A stretch of DNA of 50,251 nucleotides from Acidimicrobiia bacterium (GCA_022828135.1 JAJEJB010000042.1:1-50251), one strand, 5' to 3'; shown: positions 8,509 through 17,286, counted from the stretch's first letter. Numbers and translations: made by a program. Notes: generated from the sequence alone by a model not told the origin.

Positions 8509-9651
8509 ATGGGGCCGTTGACAGGAATCCGGGTGATCGAGATCGCCGGCATCGGGCCGGGCCCGTTCTGCGCCATGATGCTGGCCGACATGGGCGCGGA
8601 TGTCGTTCGGGTCGATCGGGCCTCCGCAGTGCGCGGCGGCGATCCCGATCACCCGCCGCGGGACCTTCTCAACCGGGGCAGGCGCTCAGTCGGCATCGAC
8701 CTCAAGTCTCCCGAGGGGGTCGAGACCGTGCTGTCGCTCGTGGAGGGTGCCGACGGGCTGCTCGAGGGGTTCCGGCCCGGCGTGGCCGAGCGGCTCGGGA
8801 TCGGGCCCGAGGACTGCCTAGCCCGCAACCAGCGCCTGGTCTACGGCCGGATGACGGGGTGGGGCCAGGACGGCCCCTACGCCTTGGCCGCCGGCCACGA
8901 TCTGAACTACATCGCGCTGGCCGGCGCACTGCACGGCATCGGCCGGCAGGGCGAGGCCCCGGTGCCGCCCCTGAACCTGGTGGGCGACTTCGGGGGCGGC
9001 GGCATGTACCTCGCCTACGGGATGGTGTGCGCGATGCTCGAAGCGCGGGCCTCGGGCCGGGGCCAGGTTGTGGACGCGGCCATGGTGGACGGGGCCGCCT
9101 CGCTGATGACCGCCTTCTTCGGTATGGCCGGCTCGGGCTTCTGGAGTGACGAGCGGGGCACCAACATGCTCGACACCGGCGCCCACTTCTACAACGTCTA
9201 CGAGACCGCCGACGGCCGCTACATCTCGCTGGGACCGATCGAGCCCCAGTTCTACGCGGAGCTGCGGGAGCGGCTCGGACTGCACGGCCCGGAGTGGGAC
9301 CAGCAGATGGATCGGTCCGGCTGGCCCGAACTCAAGGAGAAGCTCGCGGCGGTGATCGCACAGCGCACCCGCGACGAGTGGTGCGACCTGCTCGACGGCA
9401 CCGACACCTGCTTCGCGCCCGTGCTCTCGCTGGCGGAAGCCCCCGAGCACCCGCACAACCGCGAGAGGGAGACCTTCGCCGAAGTGGCCGGAATCGCCCA
9501 GCCCGGACCGGCTCCGCGCTTCAGCCGGACCCCGGGGGCGATCCGTCGCCCGCCGCCCCATGCCGGCCAGCACACCGACGAGATCCTGGCGGAGTTGGGC
9601 CTCGACGCGGCGGCCATCTCGGCGCGCCGGGAGTCGGGGGCCGTCGCCTGA
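8509..9651 (+). CDS. Alpha-methylacyl-CoA racemase (CaiB/BaiF family)
   Basis: A 380-aa family III CoA-transferase-fold protein. His130 (AGHDLNY), Asp160 (LVGDFGG) and Glu245 (GPIEPQF) correspond, with identical spacing, to the catalytic His126, Asp156 and Glu241 of the mycobacterial alpha-methylacyl-CoA racemase MCR. The surrounding PPLNLVGDFGGGG is also racemase-like rather than transferase-like. Such enzymes epimerise 2-methylacyl-CoA thioesters so that methyl-branched or sterol side-chain acids can enter beta-oxidation. The start has AAGGAG 6 nt upstream. It sits in one operon with a P450, which fits terminal oxidation of a branched chain followed by epimerisation. A CoA-transferase role is less likely. 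Confidence 0.87.
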   Translation: MGPLTGIRVIEIAGIGPGPFCAMMLADMGADVVRVDRASAVRGGDPDHPPRDLLNRGRRSVGIDLKSPEGVETVLSLVEGADGLLEGFRPGVAERLGIGPEDCLARNQRLVYGRMTGWGQDGPYALAAGHDLNYIALAGALHGIGRQGEAPVPPLNLVGDFGGGGMYLAYGMVCAMLEARASGRGQVVDAAMVDGAASLMTAFFGMAGSGFWSDERGTNMLDTGAHFYNVYETADGRYISLGPIEPQFYAELRERLGLHGPEWDQQMDRSGWPELKEKLAAVIAQRTRDEWCDLLDGTDTCFAPVLSLAEAPEHPHNRERETFAEVAGIAQPGPAPRFSRTPGAIRRPPPHAGQHTDEILAELGLDAAAISARRESGAVA

Positions 9652-10487
9652 TGGCGACCGCAGTCTTCTTCCACGCCCATCCCGACGACGAGGCGCTCTC
9701 CACCGGCGGAACGATGTCGCTGGCCTCGCGCGCCGGCCATCGTGTGGTGCTCGTGTGCGCCACCGACGGGTCGCGCGGCGAGACGCCCGGCCTGGACGGC
9801 TCCCAGCCGCCGACGGCGGCGCAGCTGGCCGAAATGAGAGAGGCGGAGTTGCACACCGCGGCCGGACTGCTGGGCGTGCACCGGGTCGTGATGCTCGGCT
9901 ACCGCGACTCGGGCATGGCAGGGGACCCCGCCAACGACGATCCCAGCTGCTTCTGGCAGGCAGACGACCTCGAGGCGGCGGAGCGGTTGGCCGCGGTGCT
10001 CAGCGACGAGCAGGCCGATCTGCTCACCTGCTACGACGCCAACGGCACCTACGGGCACCCGGACCACATCAAGGTTCACCGTGTCGGGGTGCGGGCCGCG
10101 GAGCTGGCCGGCATCGGCGTCGTGTACGAGGCGACACTGCACCGCGACCACTTCCGCTCCTCGATGAAGGAGCTGATGCGCATGGCTGCCGAGGCCGGCC
10201 TGGACCCGATCCGAGAGCAGGACCAAGCAGAGTTCGAGGCCGAACTCGACGAGGGGACCGTCGGTGTGGAGGGAGCCCGGATCACCCATCACATCGACGT
10301 GCGAGCCGCTCTGAGCAGCAAGCGGGCCGCGATTCGGGCCCACGTCTCCCAGATCCCGACCGACTCGTTCTTCGTGGCTCTGCCCGACGAAGCCTTCGAA
10401 CTGGCCTTCGGCACCGAATGGTTCATCCGTCGCGGCGCGGCTTCCGGCGATGCGACGTCGACGGACCTCTTCGCTGCGCTCGATTAG
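9651..10487 (+). CDS. PIG-L / LmbE family zinc deacetylase or amidase
   Basis: A 278-aa protein starting at the ATG that shares its A with the upstream stop codon (TGATG). The metal-binding signature AHPDDE is at 9-14 and a second zinc site, HPDH, at 136-139. The family removes acyl groups from N-acetylglucosaminyl compounds and includes the mycothiol enzymes MshB and Mca. The YDANGTYGHPDH segment resembles Mca (mycothiol S-conjugate amidase), which would make it a detoxification partner for the P450 operon, but the general family call is safer. It is co-transcribed with the genes on both sides (1-nt overlap and 2-nt gap). Confidence 0.85.
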   Translation: MATAVFFHAHPDDEALSTGGTMSLASRAGHRVVLVCATDGSRGETPGLDGSQPPTAAQLAEMREAELHTAAGLLGVHRVVMLGYRDSGMAGDPANDDPSCFWQADDLEAAERLAAVLSDEQADLLTCYDANGTYGHPDHIKVHRVGVRAAELAGIGVVYEATLHRDHFRSSMKELMRMAAEAGLDPIREQDQAEFEAELDEGTVGVEGARITHHIDVRAALSSKRAAIRAHVSQIPTDSFFVALPDEAFELAFGTEWFIRRGAASGDATSTDLFAALD

Positions 10488-10489
10488 GA

Positions 10490-10885
10490 ATGAGCGCCGC
10501 GAACCCGGTGACGGCCTCGATTGTCGCCGATGTCCACGACTGGTTCTCGTGGGTTGTGATCTTCTCCAACGCGCTGGTGGCGCTCTGGGCCCTCGCGGCG
10601 CACCGCCATGCGAGCCTGCGGTCGATCGGGCTGTGGGTGACCACCGCGGCCGCACATACCACCGTCTTCGTCCAGGCCGGGCTCGGCACCTGGCTCATGG
10701 TCCGGGAGGGCCGCGACGCCCCCGACCTCCACGCGCTGTACGGGTTCTCGGCATTGGTCGCGGTCGGCATCGCCTACAGCTACCGGCAGCAGCTGCGCAA
10801 CCACCTGTACCTGCTCTACGGCTGCACAGGCCTGTTCCTGATGGGCCTCGGCATCCGGGCGGTGATCCTGGATTCTGTTGCCTGA
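10490..10885 (+). CDS. Small four-helix membrane protein, unknown function
   Basis: A 131-aa protein whose ATG lies 2 nt after the previous stop, making it the last gene of the operon. Four hydrophobic segments are visible at about 19-40, 46-67, 77-96 and 104-125, separated by short charged loops (for example REGRDAPDLH). No known catalytic motif was recognised. A histidine-rich first loop (AAHRHAS) and His residues near helix ends could bind haem or metal, but nothing proves it. The function is not assigned. Confidence 0.7.
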   Translation: MSAANPVTASIVADVHDWFSWVVIFSNALVALWALAAHRHASLRSIGLWVTTAAAHTTVFVQAGLGTWLMVREGRDAPDLHALYGFSALVAVGIAYSYRQQLRNHLYLLYGCTGLFLMGLGIRAVILDSVA

Positions 10886-10940
10886 GGCTGGTGGGGGAGG
10901 GGACATCGCGGCCATGCGCGCCCCGTCATGAGCGTCCGGG

Positions 10941-11045
10941 TACCGTCGGCCGCGGCGACAAGGGAGTCGTTCGACTATGACTATGACCACGGCGCCGGTC
11001 AGCGACACGGTTAGCGAGGTGGCCGCGGAACTCTACTCGTCTAGA
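10941..11045 (+). other. Apparent gene start without a body (possible truncated gene or short peptide)
   Basis: TACCGT (10941-10946) matches the local -10 pattern. AAGGGAG (10961-10967) is a good ribosome-binding site 9 nt before ATG 10977. The first 23 or so codons read like a soluble protein start (MTMTTAPVSDTVSEVAAELY), but the frame then runs antisense into the cold-shock-like gene, where its residues become Arg/Pro-rich and look like a shadow. It may be a decayed gene cut short by the downstream gene, or a short unregistered peptide. Confidence 0.3.
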
Positions 11046-11262
11046 GCTCGGGCGTGCCCATGTCGACCTCCGAGCCGATGCGCAGCCGGGTGGCCCTCCC
11101 ATCGTCGTCAAGGTCGAACTGCACCCGCTGGCCCTGACGCAGCATCCGGAACAGCGAGCCGTCGAGGGCGTTGTCGGCGAGGTCGACGTCGGCGAGGTCG
11201 GCTTCGTTGACGAGCACCCCGTCGCCGGTCACGGGGTCGTAGCTCTTGATGACGCCCTGCAC
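11041..11262 (-). CDS. Small cold-shock-domain-like protein
   Basis: A 73-aa protein beginning at GTG (complement of 11260-11262). It starts GVIKSYDPVTGDG, the first strand and loop of a cold-shock OB fold, and continues with FRMLRQGQRVQFDL, which matches the GQ-V-F strand of that fold. It is shorter than and diverged from CspA: the aromatic RNP motifs are not intact, and it ends EVDMGTPEL. A nucleic-acid-binding role is likely but unproven. A TACGAT -10 box 8 nt before the start suggests a leaderless mRNA. It lies back to back with the fatty-acid-kinase gene. Confidence 0.75.
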   Translation of the reverse strand: MQGVIKSYDPVTGDGVLVNEADLADVDLADNALDGSLFRMLRQGQRVQFDLDDDGRATRLRIGSEVDMGTPEL

Positions 11263-11270
11263 GGAGCCGC

Positions 11271-11351
11271 ATCGTAGCGGCGCGCGCCGGCGTCGACTTC
11301 GGCGTTCGCGCCGCGCTCGAGCCGGGACGCTTTGACACGGTTCAGTATCAT
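11271..11351. promoter_or_regulatory. Divergent promoters for the cold-shock-like gene and fakA
   Basis: On the minus strand TACGAT (11276-11271) lies 8 nt before the GTG of the cold-shock-like gene. On the plus strand TATCAT (11346-11351) lies 7 nt before the fakA ATG at 11359. Both spacings imply transcripts that begin at or within a few bases of the start codon. Confidence 0.5.
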
Positions 11352-11358
11352 CGGAGAC

Positions 11359-13038
11359 ATGGCACCGCTCGTTCTTGACGCGGCCACGCTGCGCCGCGTG
11401 ATCGTCGGCTTCCACGGAGGGCTCGCCGACCACCGCCAGGTAATCGACAACCTCAACGTCTATCCGGTCCCGGACGGGGACACCGGGACCAACATGACGC
11501 TCACCATGAAGTCCGTCATCGAGAGTCTCGACGGCGTCGCCGACGACCTCGAGCCTCTGTGCACCGCACTCGCCCACGGGGCGCTCATGGGGGCCCGGGG
11601 CAACTCCGGAGTGATCCTCGCTCAGATCCTTCGAGGCGTGTCCGGCGTGTTCCGCGACACTGCCGCAGCCGGCTCAGTGCCCGACGCGCCGGTGGTGGCC
11701 CAGGCGCTGGCTGCGGCCAGCGACGGCGCCTATTCGGCGGTGGCGCGGCCGGTGGAGGGCACGATCCTCACGGTCATCCGGGAAGCCTCGGAGTCGGCCC
11801 AGGTGGCCGCCGAGGCTGGAGGCGGCTTGACCGAGGTGCTCGACGCGGCCCGCGACCGCGGCTACGACGCTCTGGAACGGACTCCGGAGATGCTGGCCGT
11901 GCTGGCCGAGGCCGGGGTGGTGGACGCGGGCGGGGCTGGACTCCTGCTGCTGTTCGACGCCTGGCTGGCCGAGATCGATGGCCGGCCCATGCCCGAGGCT
12001 CCCGAGCCGGCGGCGCCGCCCGCGGCTGTGACCGGCGCCGAGGCGCCCGCGGAGGAGTCCTCCATTGCCGACTTGCGCTACGAGGTGATGTTCCTGCTGG
12101 ACGCTCCCGACCCTTCCGTCGACGACTTCAAGGCCGCGTGGCAACAGATAGGGGACTCGATCGTGGTGGTGGGCGGGGACGGCATCTGGAACTGCCACAT
12201 CCACACCGACGACATCGGCGCGGCCATCGAGGCCGGGATCGCGGTGGGCCGGCCCCACCGCATCCAGATCACCGACCTGCTCGACCAGGCGGCCGAGCAT
12301 TCCGAGTCGTTCACGGCGCCGGACCAGCCGGCAGGCGACGCAGGCGCTGGGCCGCCTGCAGCTGTGGAGATCACCGAGGACGATCGCTGCTCGGTGGTGG
12401 CGGTGGGCGCCGGTGCCGGCGTGGTCGACATTCTCATGTCCATGGGAGCTGACCGGGTGGTGACCGGGGGCCAGTCGATGAACCCGTCCACAGCCGAGCT
12501 GCTCGCGGCCGTCGACTCGCTCCCGACCGGCCATGTCGTAGTGCTGCCCAACAACAAGAACATCATCCCGGTGGCTGAGCAGGTCGACGGGGAATCGGAG
12601 CGCACGGTGGGCGTGGTGCCCACTCGCAGCGTGGTCGAGGGCATTGCCAGCCTGCTGGCCTTCTCGTCTGGTGCCACCGCGGCCCAGAACTCCGAGTCGA
12701 TGGCGGCCGCAGCCGCCGCGGTCATCCATGGCGAGGTCACCCAAGCGGTGCGTGACGCTTCCAGCTCGGCGGGTCCGATCACCACCGGCGACTGGCTCGG
12801 CATCGGCCCCGACGGCATCGCCGCGGTGGAGTCCGAGGTGGTCGCGGCCGCGACCGCGCTGTTGAGCAGCATCATCGCCGACGACCACGAACTGCTCACC
12901 GTCCTCACCGGCACGGACGCCGACGCGGCGACCACCGACGCAATCGTCGACCACGTGGCCGAGCACCATCCTGATGTGGAGGTCGAGGTGACCGAGGGCG
13001 GCCAGCCCCTGTACCCCTACTACTTCGGCCTGGAATAG
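11359..13038 (+). CDS. fakA: DhaL/DegV-like fatty acid kinase FakA (YloV family)
   Basis: A 559-aa cytoplasmic protein, the usual length for the YloV/FakA family. The N-terminal DhaL domain carries PVPDGDTGTNM (residues 36-46), whose aspartates bind Mg-ATP, and GARGNSGVILAQ follows. The middle and C-terminal parts contain a FakA-like domain with CHIHTD and LPNNKNI motifs. In Firmicutes FakA phosphorylates fatty acids carried by FakB, giving acyl-phosphate for phospholipid synthesis. No FakB gene is in the window, but plsX and acpP lie 6 kb downstream. ATG 11359 is chosen over an upstream in-frame TTG at 11332 that lies before the -10 box. The order with recG directly downstream is the common bacterial arrangement. 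Confidence 0.85.
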   Translation: MAPLVLDAATLRRVIVGFHGGLADHRQVIDNLNVYPVPDGDTGTNMTLTMKSVIESLDGVADDLEPLCTALAHGALMGARGNSGVILAQILRGVSGVFRDTAAAGSVPDAPVVAQALAAASDGAYSAVARPVEGTILTVIREASESAQVAAEAGGGLTEVLDAARDRGYDALERTPEMLAVLAEAGVVDAGGAGLLLLFDAWLAEIDGRPMPEAPEPAAPPAAVTGAEAPAEESSIADLRYEVMFLLDAPDPSVDDFKAAWQQIGDSIVVVGGDGIWNCHIHTDDIGAAIEAGIAVGRPHRIQITDLLDQAAEHSESFTAPDQPAGDAGAGPPAAVEITEDDRCSVVAVGAGAGVVDILMSMGADRVVTGGQSMNPSTAELLAAVDSLPTGHVVVLPNNKNIIPVAEQVDGESERTVGVVPTRSVVEGIASLLAFSSGATAAQNSESMAAAAAAVIHGEVTQAVRDASSSAGPITTGDWLGIGPDGIAAVESEVVAAATALLSSIIADDHELLTVLTGTDADAATTDAIVDHVAEHHPDVEVEVTEGGQPLYPYYFGLE

Positions 13039-13066
13039 CCGCCGGCGGGCCTGCACCTCAACGCCG

Positions 13067-15211
13067 ATGCCCGAAGGCGACCCGCCCCTCAGCCTCCGGG
13101 ACTTGGACGCCATCAGCGTCGACCGGCTCCGCGACGTCGGTCGGAAGCGTGCCACGGCGCTGACTGCGATGGAGATCAACTCGGTGCTGGACCTGCTTCA
13201 GCACTATCCACGCCGCTACATCGACCGCACGAACCAGGCCCGTATCGCTGAGCTCGCTGAGGGCGAAGACGCATTCGTGGAAGGCTGTGTGCAACGGAGT
13301 TCATCAAGGCGCACCAAGCAGCGCCGAGCGCTCGTCGAGGTCGTCATCTCCGACGACACCGGCCGCCTCAAGCTCACATTCTTCAATCAGCCCTGGCAGG
13401 AGCAAAGCCTGCGACCAGGCCGTCAAGTGATCGTCCACGGCCGGCCGACGCGATACCGGGGCTCCCTCCAGATGACGAATCCGGTGGTCGACCTGGTCGG
13501 CGACCGCACGGGCCGATTCGTTCCCGTGTACCCGCAGTCGGAGAAGGTGAACGTCAGCACATGGGAGATCGCCAAGTTCGTCGACCAGGCCCTGAACCGC
13601 TGCCGGCCCCGTGGCATAGCCGATCCCATTCCACCGTCCTTGCTGCAGCAGTTCGACTTCGTGGGCCGCCAGACCGCCTTCAACGGGATCCACCGGCCTG
13701 CCGACATGCGAGAGTCGAGCCAGGCGCGGCGTCGCCTCAAGTTCGATGAGCTCCTGCGTGTGCAGCTTGAACTGGTCAGGCGCAAGCGCTGGCTGGAGAG
13801 GAGCACCGCGGGTCTGTCGCACGCCGTCGGGGGCGATCTGGTCGCCCGCTTCCTGGCCCGCCTCCCGTTCCCGCTGACGGGCGCCCAGCAGCGGGTGATC
13901 GACGAGGTCGCCGGCGATCTGGCCCAGCCGTACCCCATGCACCGCCTACTGCAAGGCGATGTAGGTGCGGGCAAGACGGTGGTGGCCGTCAGTGCCATGC
14001 TCACGGCGGTGCAGGGCGGCTTCCAGGGTGCGCTGATGGCGCCCACCGAGGTGCTGGCCGAGCAGCACTTCGAGACGATGGTCTCGCTTCTCGGCGACCT
14101 GCCGGTGCCTGATGTGTCGAGGCTGGGCGGCGAGCGCCCGCTGCGGGTGGAACTGCTGACGGGGAGTCGAGGCGCGGCGGACCGGCGCCGCGCCGTGGCG
14201 GGACTGGCATCCGGGGACGTCGACATCGTCGTCGGCACCCACGCCCTGATCTCCGAGGGTCTGGAGTACCAGGCTCTGGGAGTGGTGGTTATCGACGAGC
14301 AGCACCGCTTCGGAGTGGAGCAGCGGGCTGTGCTACGCGACCGCGGGCTCGGGTCGGTCATGCCCGATCTGCTGGTGATGACGGCGACGCCCATCCCTCG
14401 CACCGCGGCCATGACCGTGTACGGCGACCTGGACGTGTCGGTGCTCGACGAGCTGCCCGCGGGCCGGTTGCCGGTGGCCACCTCGTGGGCTCGCGGCCCA
14501 TTGGAGGAGGCCCAGGTCTGGGAGGCCGTGCGCGCCGCGGTGTCCGAGGGTCAGCAGGCCTACGTGGTGTGTCCGGTCATCGAGGAGTCCGAGGTGCTCG
14601 ACGTGCGCTCGGTGACGGAGACGTACGACCGCCTGACCGGCGACGGAGGCGAACTGGCCGGGCTCCGGGTCGGCCTCCTGCACGGGCGGGTCACCCCCGC
14701 CGAGAAGGAAGCCACCATGGGACTTTTTCGCGCGGGAGCTCTCGACGTGCTGGTGTCCACCACCGTCATCGAAGTCGGTGTGGACGTGCCCAACGCGACC
14801 ATCATGGTGGTGATCGACGCCGGCCGGTTCGGCATCGCCCAGCTCCACCAGCTCCGCGGCCGGGTGGGCCGCGCCCATCTGGCGTCCAGCTGCTACCTGG
14901 TGGGCGAGGCCGCTACTGCGGAGGCCGAGGCCCGGCTCAAGGCGGTAGTGGACTCCAACGATGGCTTCGATCTGGCCGAGGTGGACCTGGAATTGCGGGG
15001 CGAGGGCACGATCATGGGTGAACGCCAGAAGGGTCGCAACGACCTCCGGCTGGCCTCGCTGCGACACGACAAGGAATGGGTGGTCAAGGCTCGCGACGCC
15101 GCGATCGAGATGCTCGACGCCGACCCGGACCTGCGCAGCCACCCGGCGCTGGCCGACGAGATTGACCTGGTGCTCGGCGACCGCGAGGCCGAGTACCTGC
15201 TCAAGAGTTAG
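13067..15211 (+). CDS. recG: ATP-dependent DNA helicase RecG
   Basis: A 714-aa superfamily 2 helicase that remodels stalled replication forks and Holliday junctions. An N-terminal wedge/OB region (YPRRYIDRT and following) is succeeded by the helicase core with Walker A GDVGAGKT at 297-304, the DEQH box at 410-413, TATPIPRT, and the C-terminal motifs STTVIEVGVDVPNA and QLRGRVGR. Length and domain order are standard. It begins 28 nt after fakA and is probably co-transcribed with it and with rsmD 11 nt downstream. Confidence 0.96.
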   Translation: MPEGDPPLSLRDLDAISVDRLRDVGRKRATALTAMEINSVLDLLQHYPRRYIDRTNQARIAELAEGEDAFVEGCVQRSSSRRTKQRRALVEVVISDDTGRLKLTFFNQPWQEQSLRPGRQVIVHGRPTRYRGSLQMTNPVVDLVGDRTGRFVPVYPQSEKVNVSTWEIAKFVDQALNRCRPRGIADPIPPSLLQQFDFVGRQTAFNGIHRPADMRESSQARRRLKFDELLRVQLELVRRKRWLERSTAGLSHAVGGDLVARFLARLPFPLTGAQQRVIDEVAGDLAQPYPMHRLLQGDVGAGKTVVAVSAMLTAVQGGFQGALMAPTEVLAEQHFETMVSLLGDLPVPDVSRLGGERPLRVELLTGSRGAADRRRAVAGLASGDVDIVVGTHALISEGLEYQALGVVVIDEQHRFGVEQRAVLRDRGLGSVMPDLLVMTATPIPRTAAMTVYGDLDVSVLDELPAGRLPVATSWARGPLEEAQVWEAVRAAVSEGQQAYVVCPVIEESEVLDVRSVTETYDRLTGDGGELAGLRVGLLHGRVTPAEKEATMGLFRAGALDVLVSTTVIEVGVDVPNATIMVVIDAGRFGIAQLHQLRGRVGRAHLASSCYLVGEAATAEAEARLKAVVDSNDGFDLAEVDLELRGEGTIMGERQKGRNDLRLASLRHDKEWVVKARDAAIEMLDADPDLRSHPALADEIDLVLGDREAEYLLKS

Positions 15212-15222
15212 GTCTGACTGCT

Positions 15223-15780
15223 GTGAGCATCCGCGTCGTGGCCGGCTCAGCCAAGGGCCGCCGGCTGGAAGCGCCGGCCGGCGACGTCACTCGCCCCACC
15301 CCCAACCGCGTGCGCGAGGCGGTGTTCAACTCGCTCTACTCCCTCGGCGCCGTCGAGGGCGCCAGCGTGCTCGACCTCTATGCCGGCACCGGTGCGCTGG
15401 GGATCGAGGCGCTGAGCCGCGGCGCGGCCGAAGCGACGTTCGTGGAGCACGACCGGGCCGTGGCCTCCCTGCTGCGGCGCAACCTCGAGGCCACCGGCCT
15501 GGCTGCAGGAGCGACGGTGATGGTCGTCGACGTCGATGCCGCCCTCGACGAGCTGGCTCGACACTGCTTCGACGTTGCTCTGGTGGACCCGCCGTACGCC
15601 TTCGATGACTGGCCGCAGTTGCTGTCCCGGGTGCCGGCCGAACTGGTCGTGGCCGAGTCGGATCGCCGGGTGGACGTGGGACCCCGCTTTGCCATCCACC
15701 ATCACCGGCGTCACGGCGGTACCGTGGTGACGTTCGCACAAGCTGCCAAGAGGCCGAGCGGAACTGGAGCCGATCAGTGA
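15223..15780 (+). CDS. rsmD: 16S rRNA (guanine966-N2)-methyltransferase RsmD
   Basis: A 185-aa S-adenosylmethionine-dependent methyltransferase that modifies G966 of 16S rRNA. It begins VVAGSAKGRRLEAP with PTPNRVREAVFNSL following, the standard RsmD N-terminus. The SAM-binding motif is VLDLYAGTGALGIEALSRG and the catalytic motif DPPY is at 122-125. The GTG start is used. The stop overlaps the coaD start by 4 nt (GTGA), the classical rsmD-coaD pairing. Confidence 0.95.
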   Translation: MSIRVVAGSAKGRRLEAPAGDVTRPTPNRVREAVFNSLYSLGAVEGASVLDLYAGTGALGIEALSRGAAEATFVEHDRAVASLLRRNLEATGLAAGATVMVVDVDAALDELARHCFDVALVDPPYAFDDWPQLLSRVPAELVVAESDRRVDVGPRFAIHHHRRHGGTVVTFAQAAKRPSGTGADQ

Positions 15781-16262
15781 CCCGTGTGCTGTACCCCGGA
15801 TCCTTCGACCCGATCCACTACGGCCATCTCGAGATCATCGAGACAATCGCCCAGCTGTTCGACGAAGTGGTGGTGGCGGCCACGCGCAACCCGCAGAAGG
15901 GGGAGGGCCTGTTCAGCCTGCACGAGCGCGAGCAGCTGATCAAGGAGTGTGTCGCCCATCTGCCCAACGTCTCGGTGGCGATGTTCTCCCACCTCGTGGT
16001 CAATCTGGCCCAGGAGGTCGAGGCTGACTTCATCGTGAAGGGGCTGCGAGCAGTCTCCGACTTCGAGAACGAGCTTCAGATGGCGCAGATGAACCACGCG
16101 CTGGCCGGCGTACAGACGATCTTCATCCCCTCTGCCAGTAAGAGGTCGTTCGTGGCCTCCAAGCTGATCCGGGAGGTAGTCCGCCTCGGTGGGGACGTGT
16201 CGTCAATGGTGCCCGAGCCGGTGCGGGTTCGGCTGGCCGAGCGCTTCGAGCGAGAGCAATGA
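15777..16262 (+). CDS. coaD: Phosphopantetheine adenylyltransferase CoaD
   Basis: A 161-aa enzyme that transfers AMP to 4'-phosphopantetheine, the penultimate step of coenzyme A synthesis. The nucleotidyltransferase motif GSFDPIHYGH (8-17, HxGH 14-17) and the second nucleotide-binding stretch ASKRSFVASKLIREV are both present. Length is typical. The GTG start overlaps rsmD, and its TGA overlaps the ATG of the coiled-coil gene that follows, so translation of the three is linked. Confidence 0.96.
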   Translation: MTRVLYPGSFDPIHYGHLEIIETIAQLFDEVVVAATRNPQKGEGLFSLHEREQLIKECVAHLPNVSVAMFSHLVVNLAQEVEADFIVKGLRAVSDFENELQMAQMNHALAGVQTIFIPSASKRSFVASKLIREVVRLGGDVSSMVPEPVRVRLAERFEREQ

Positions 16263-16843
16263 GTTCGAGCGACCTGGTCCCGCCTACGGGGACGGGCTCA
16301 GCCGAGAGTTCGTCCGAGGCTCGACGGCTGGCCGTCGAGCAGCTGCTCACCCAGGCCATCCGGATAGTGGAGAGGTCGCGGCCCATGCCGTTCTCGACCT
16401 CGGTGATGATCAACGGCGAAGAGCTGTTGGGGATACTGCAGAAGGCGTTCGCGGCTCTTCCCGAGGAGTTGCGGGCGGCTCGGTGGATGCTCAAGGAACG
16501 CGACGACATGCGGCTCCGCACGCAGAGAGAGGGCGAGGACATCATCGCCGCGGCCCGGGCTCGCGCCGAGCAGATGGTCCAGCGCGGCGAGGTCGTCAAG
16601 GCCGCGGAGATGCGGGCGAGACGCACCGTAGACGAAGCCGAGGAGCGGGCCAGGAGGATGAAGCTCGAGACCGAGGACTGGTGCGACCAGCGGCTCGCAG
16701 CCTTCGAGGCCATGCTGCACAAGACAGCCACCGCCGTGTCGACCGGGCGCCAGCGACTCCAGGACACCCGGTTGCCGCGCCCCGCGCCCGCGCCCGTTAC
16801 GGCCGAGCCCGACGACGACATATTCGACCAGGACCTGGGTTGA
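16259..16843 (+). CDS. DivIVA/SepIVA-like coiled-coil cell-division protein
   Basis: A 194-aa protein dominated by a long charged helix (about residues 65-155, Ala/Glu/Arg-rich with heptad character), flanked by a Ser-rich N-terminus and a Pro-rich, acidic C-terminus. The block VEQLLTQAIRIVERSRPMPFS looks like the conserved N-terminal part of actinobacterial DivIVA-domain proteins. In mycobacteria the gene next to DUF177-rnc is SepIVA, a septum-associated DivIVA-like protein, and the order here (this gene, DUF177, rpmF, plsX, acpP, rnc) is comparable. Role in septation or polar growth is inferred from that synteny. The similarity to ATP synthase b-subunit helices is superficial. Confidence 0.7.
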   Translation: MSSSDLVPPTGTGSAESSSEARRLAVEQLLTQAIRIVERSRPMPFSTSVMINGEELLGILQKAFAALPEELRAARWMLKERDDMRLRTQREGEDIIAAARARAEQMVQRGEVVKAAEMRARRTVDEAEERARRMKLETEDWCDQRLAAFEAMLHKTATAVSTGRQRLQDTRLPRPAPAPVTAEPDDDIFDQDLG

Positions 16844-17286
16844 CCAACCTGGTGGTGGACTGTGTCCGGCTCGACGCCGGCTCGGTCGACCACATCGAAG
16901 TCAACGGCCAGTGCGGTCTGGACGAGCCCGGCGTGCCGGGGGCTCTGGTGGCGGACGGGGTCGTGCACCTGGAAGCGGTGGTACGAGCGGCCGGAGGCTC
17001 CTTTGTGGCGGATGGGCGGGTTCTGGGGGTGTGGACCGCGGAGTGCCGCCGCTGCCTGGAGGAGGTGAGGGGACCTCTGGAGGCGTCGCTGCACGAGGTG
17101 TTCGAATGGGAACCGACCGAGGGGGAGACCTGGCCGATCGACGATCAGCGCATCGATCTGGCTCCAGCAGCTCGCGAGGCCGCCGTGCTGGCCCTGCCGC
17201 TGGCGCCCTTGTGCTCTGAGGACTGTGCGGGACCGGTGCCGGACCGGTTCCCGACGGGGCCGGCGGCGGCTAGCGGCGGCGTGTAG
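16840..17286 (+). CDS. DUF177 / YceD-family protein
   Basis: A 148-aa soluble protein of the YceD (DUF177) family, linked to 23S rRNA accumulation and nearly always encoded directly before rpmF, as here. The paired cysteines C69xxC72 (AECRRCLEEVRG) and C125xxxC129 in LPLAPLCSEDCAG are the family's landmarks. The TTG at 16840 overlaps the preceding stop (TTGA) and gives translational coupling; nearby GTG codons at 16852 and 16855 are alternative starts. Confidence 0.85.
   Translation: MTNLVVDCVRLDAGSVDHIEVNGQCGLDEPGVPGALVADGVVHLEAVVRAAGGSFVADGRVLGVWTAECRRCLEEVRGPLEASLHEVFEWEPTEGETWPIDDQRIDLAPAAREAAVLALPLAPLCSEDCAGPVPDRFPTGPAAASGGV

Noticed and set aside
11332..11337. TTGACA as the -35 box of fakA
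   Set aside because: It is only 8 nt from the TATCAT box, far from the usual 16-18 nt, and no other -10 lies at the right distance.
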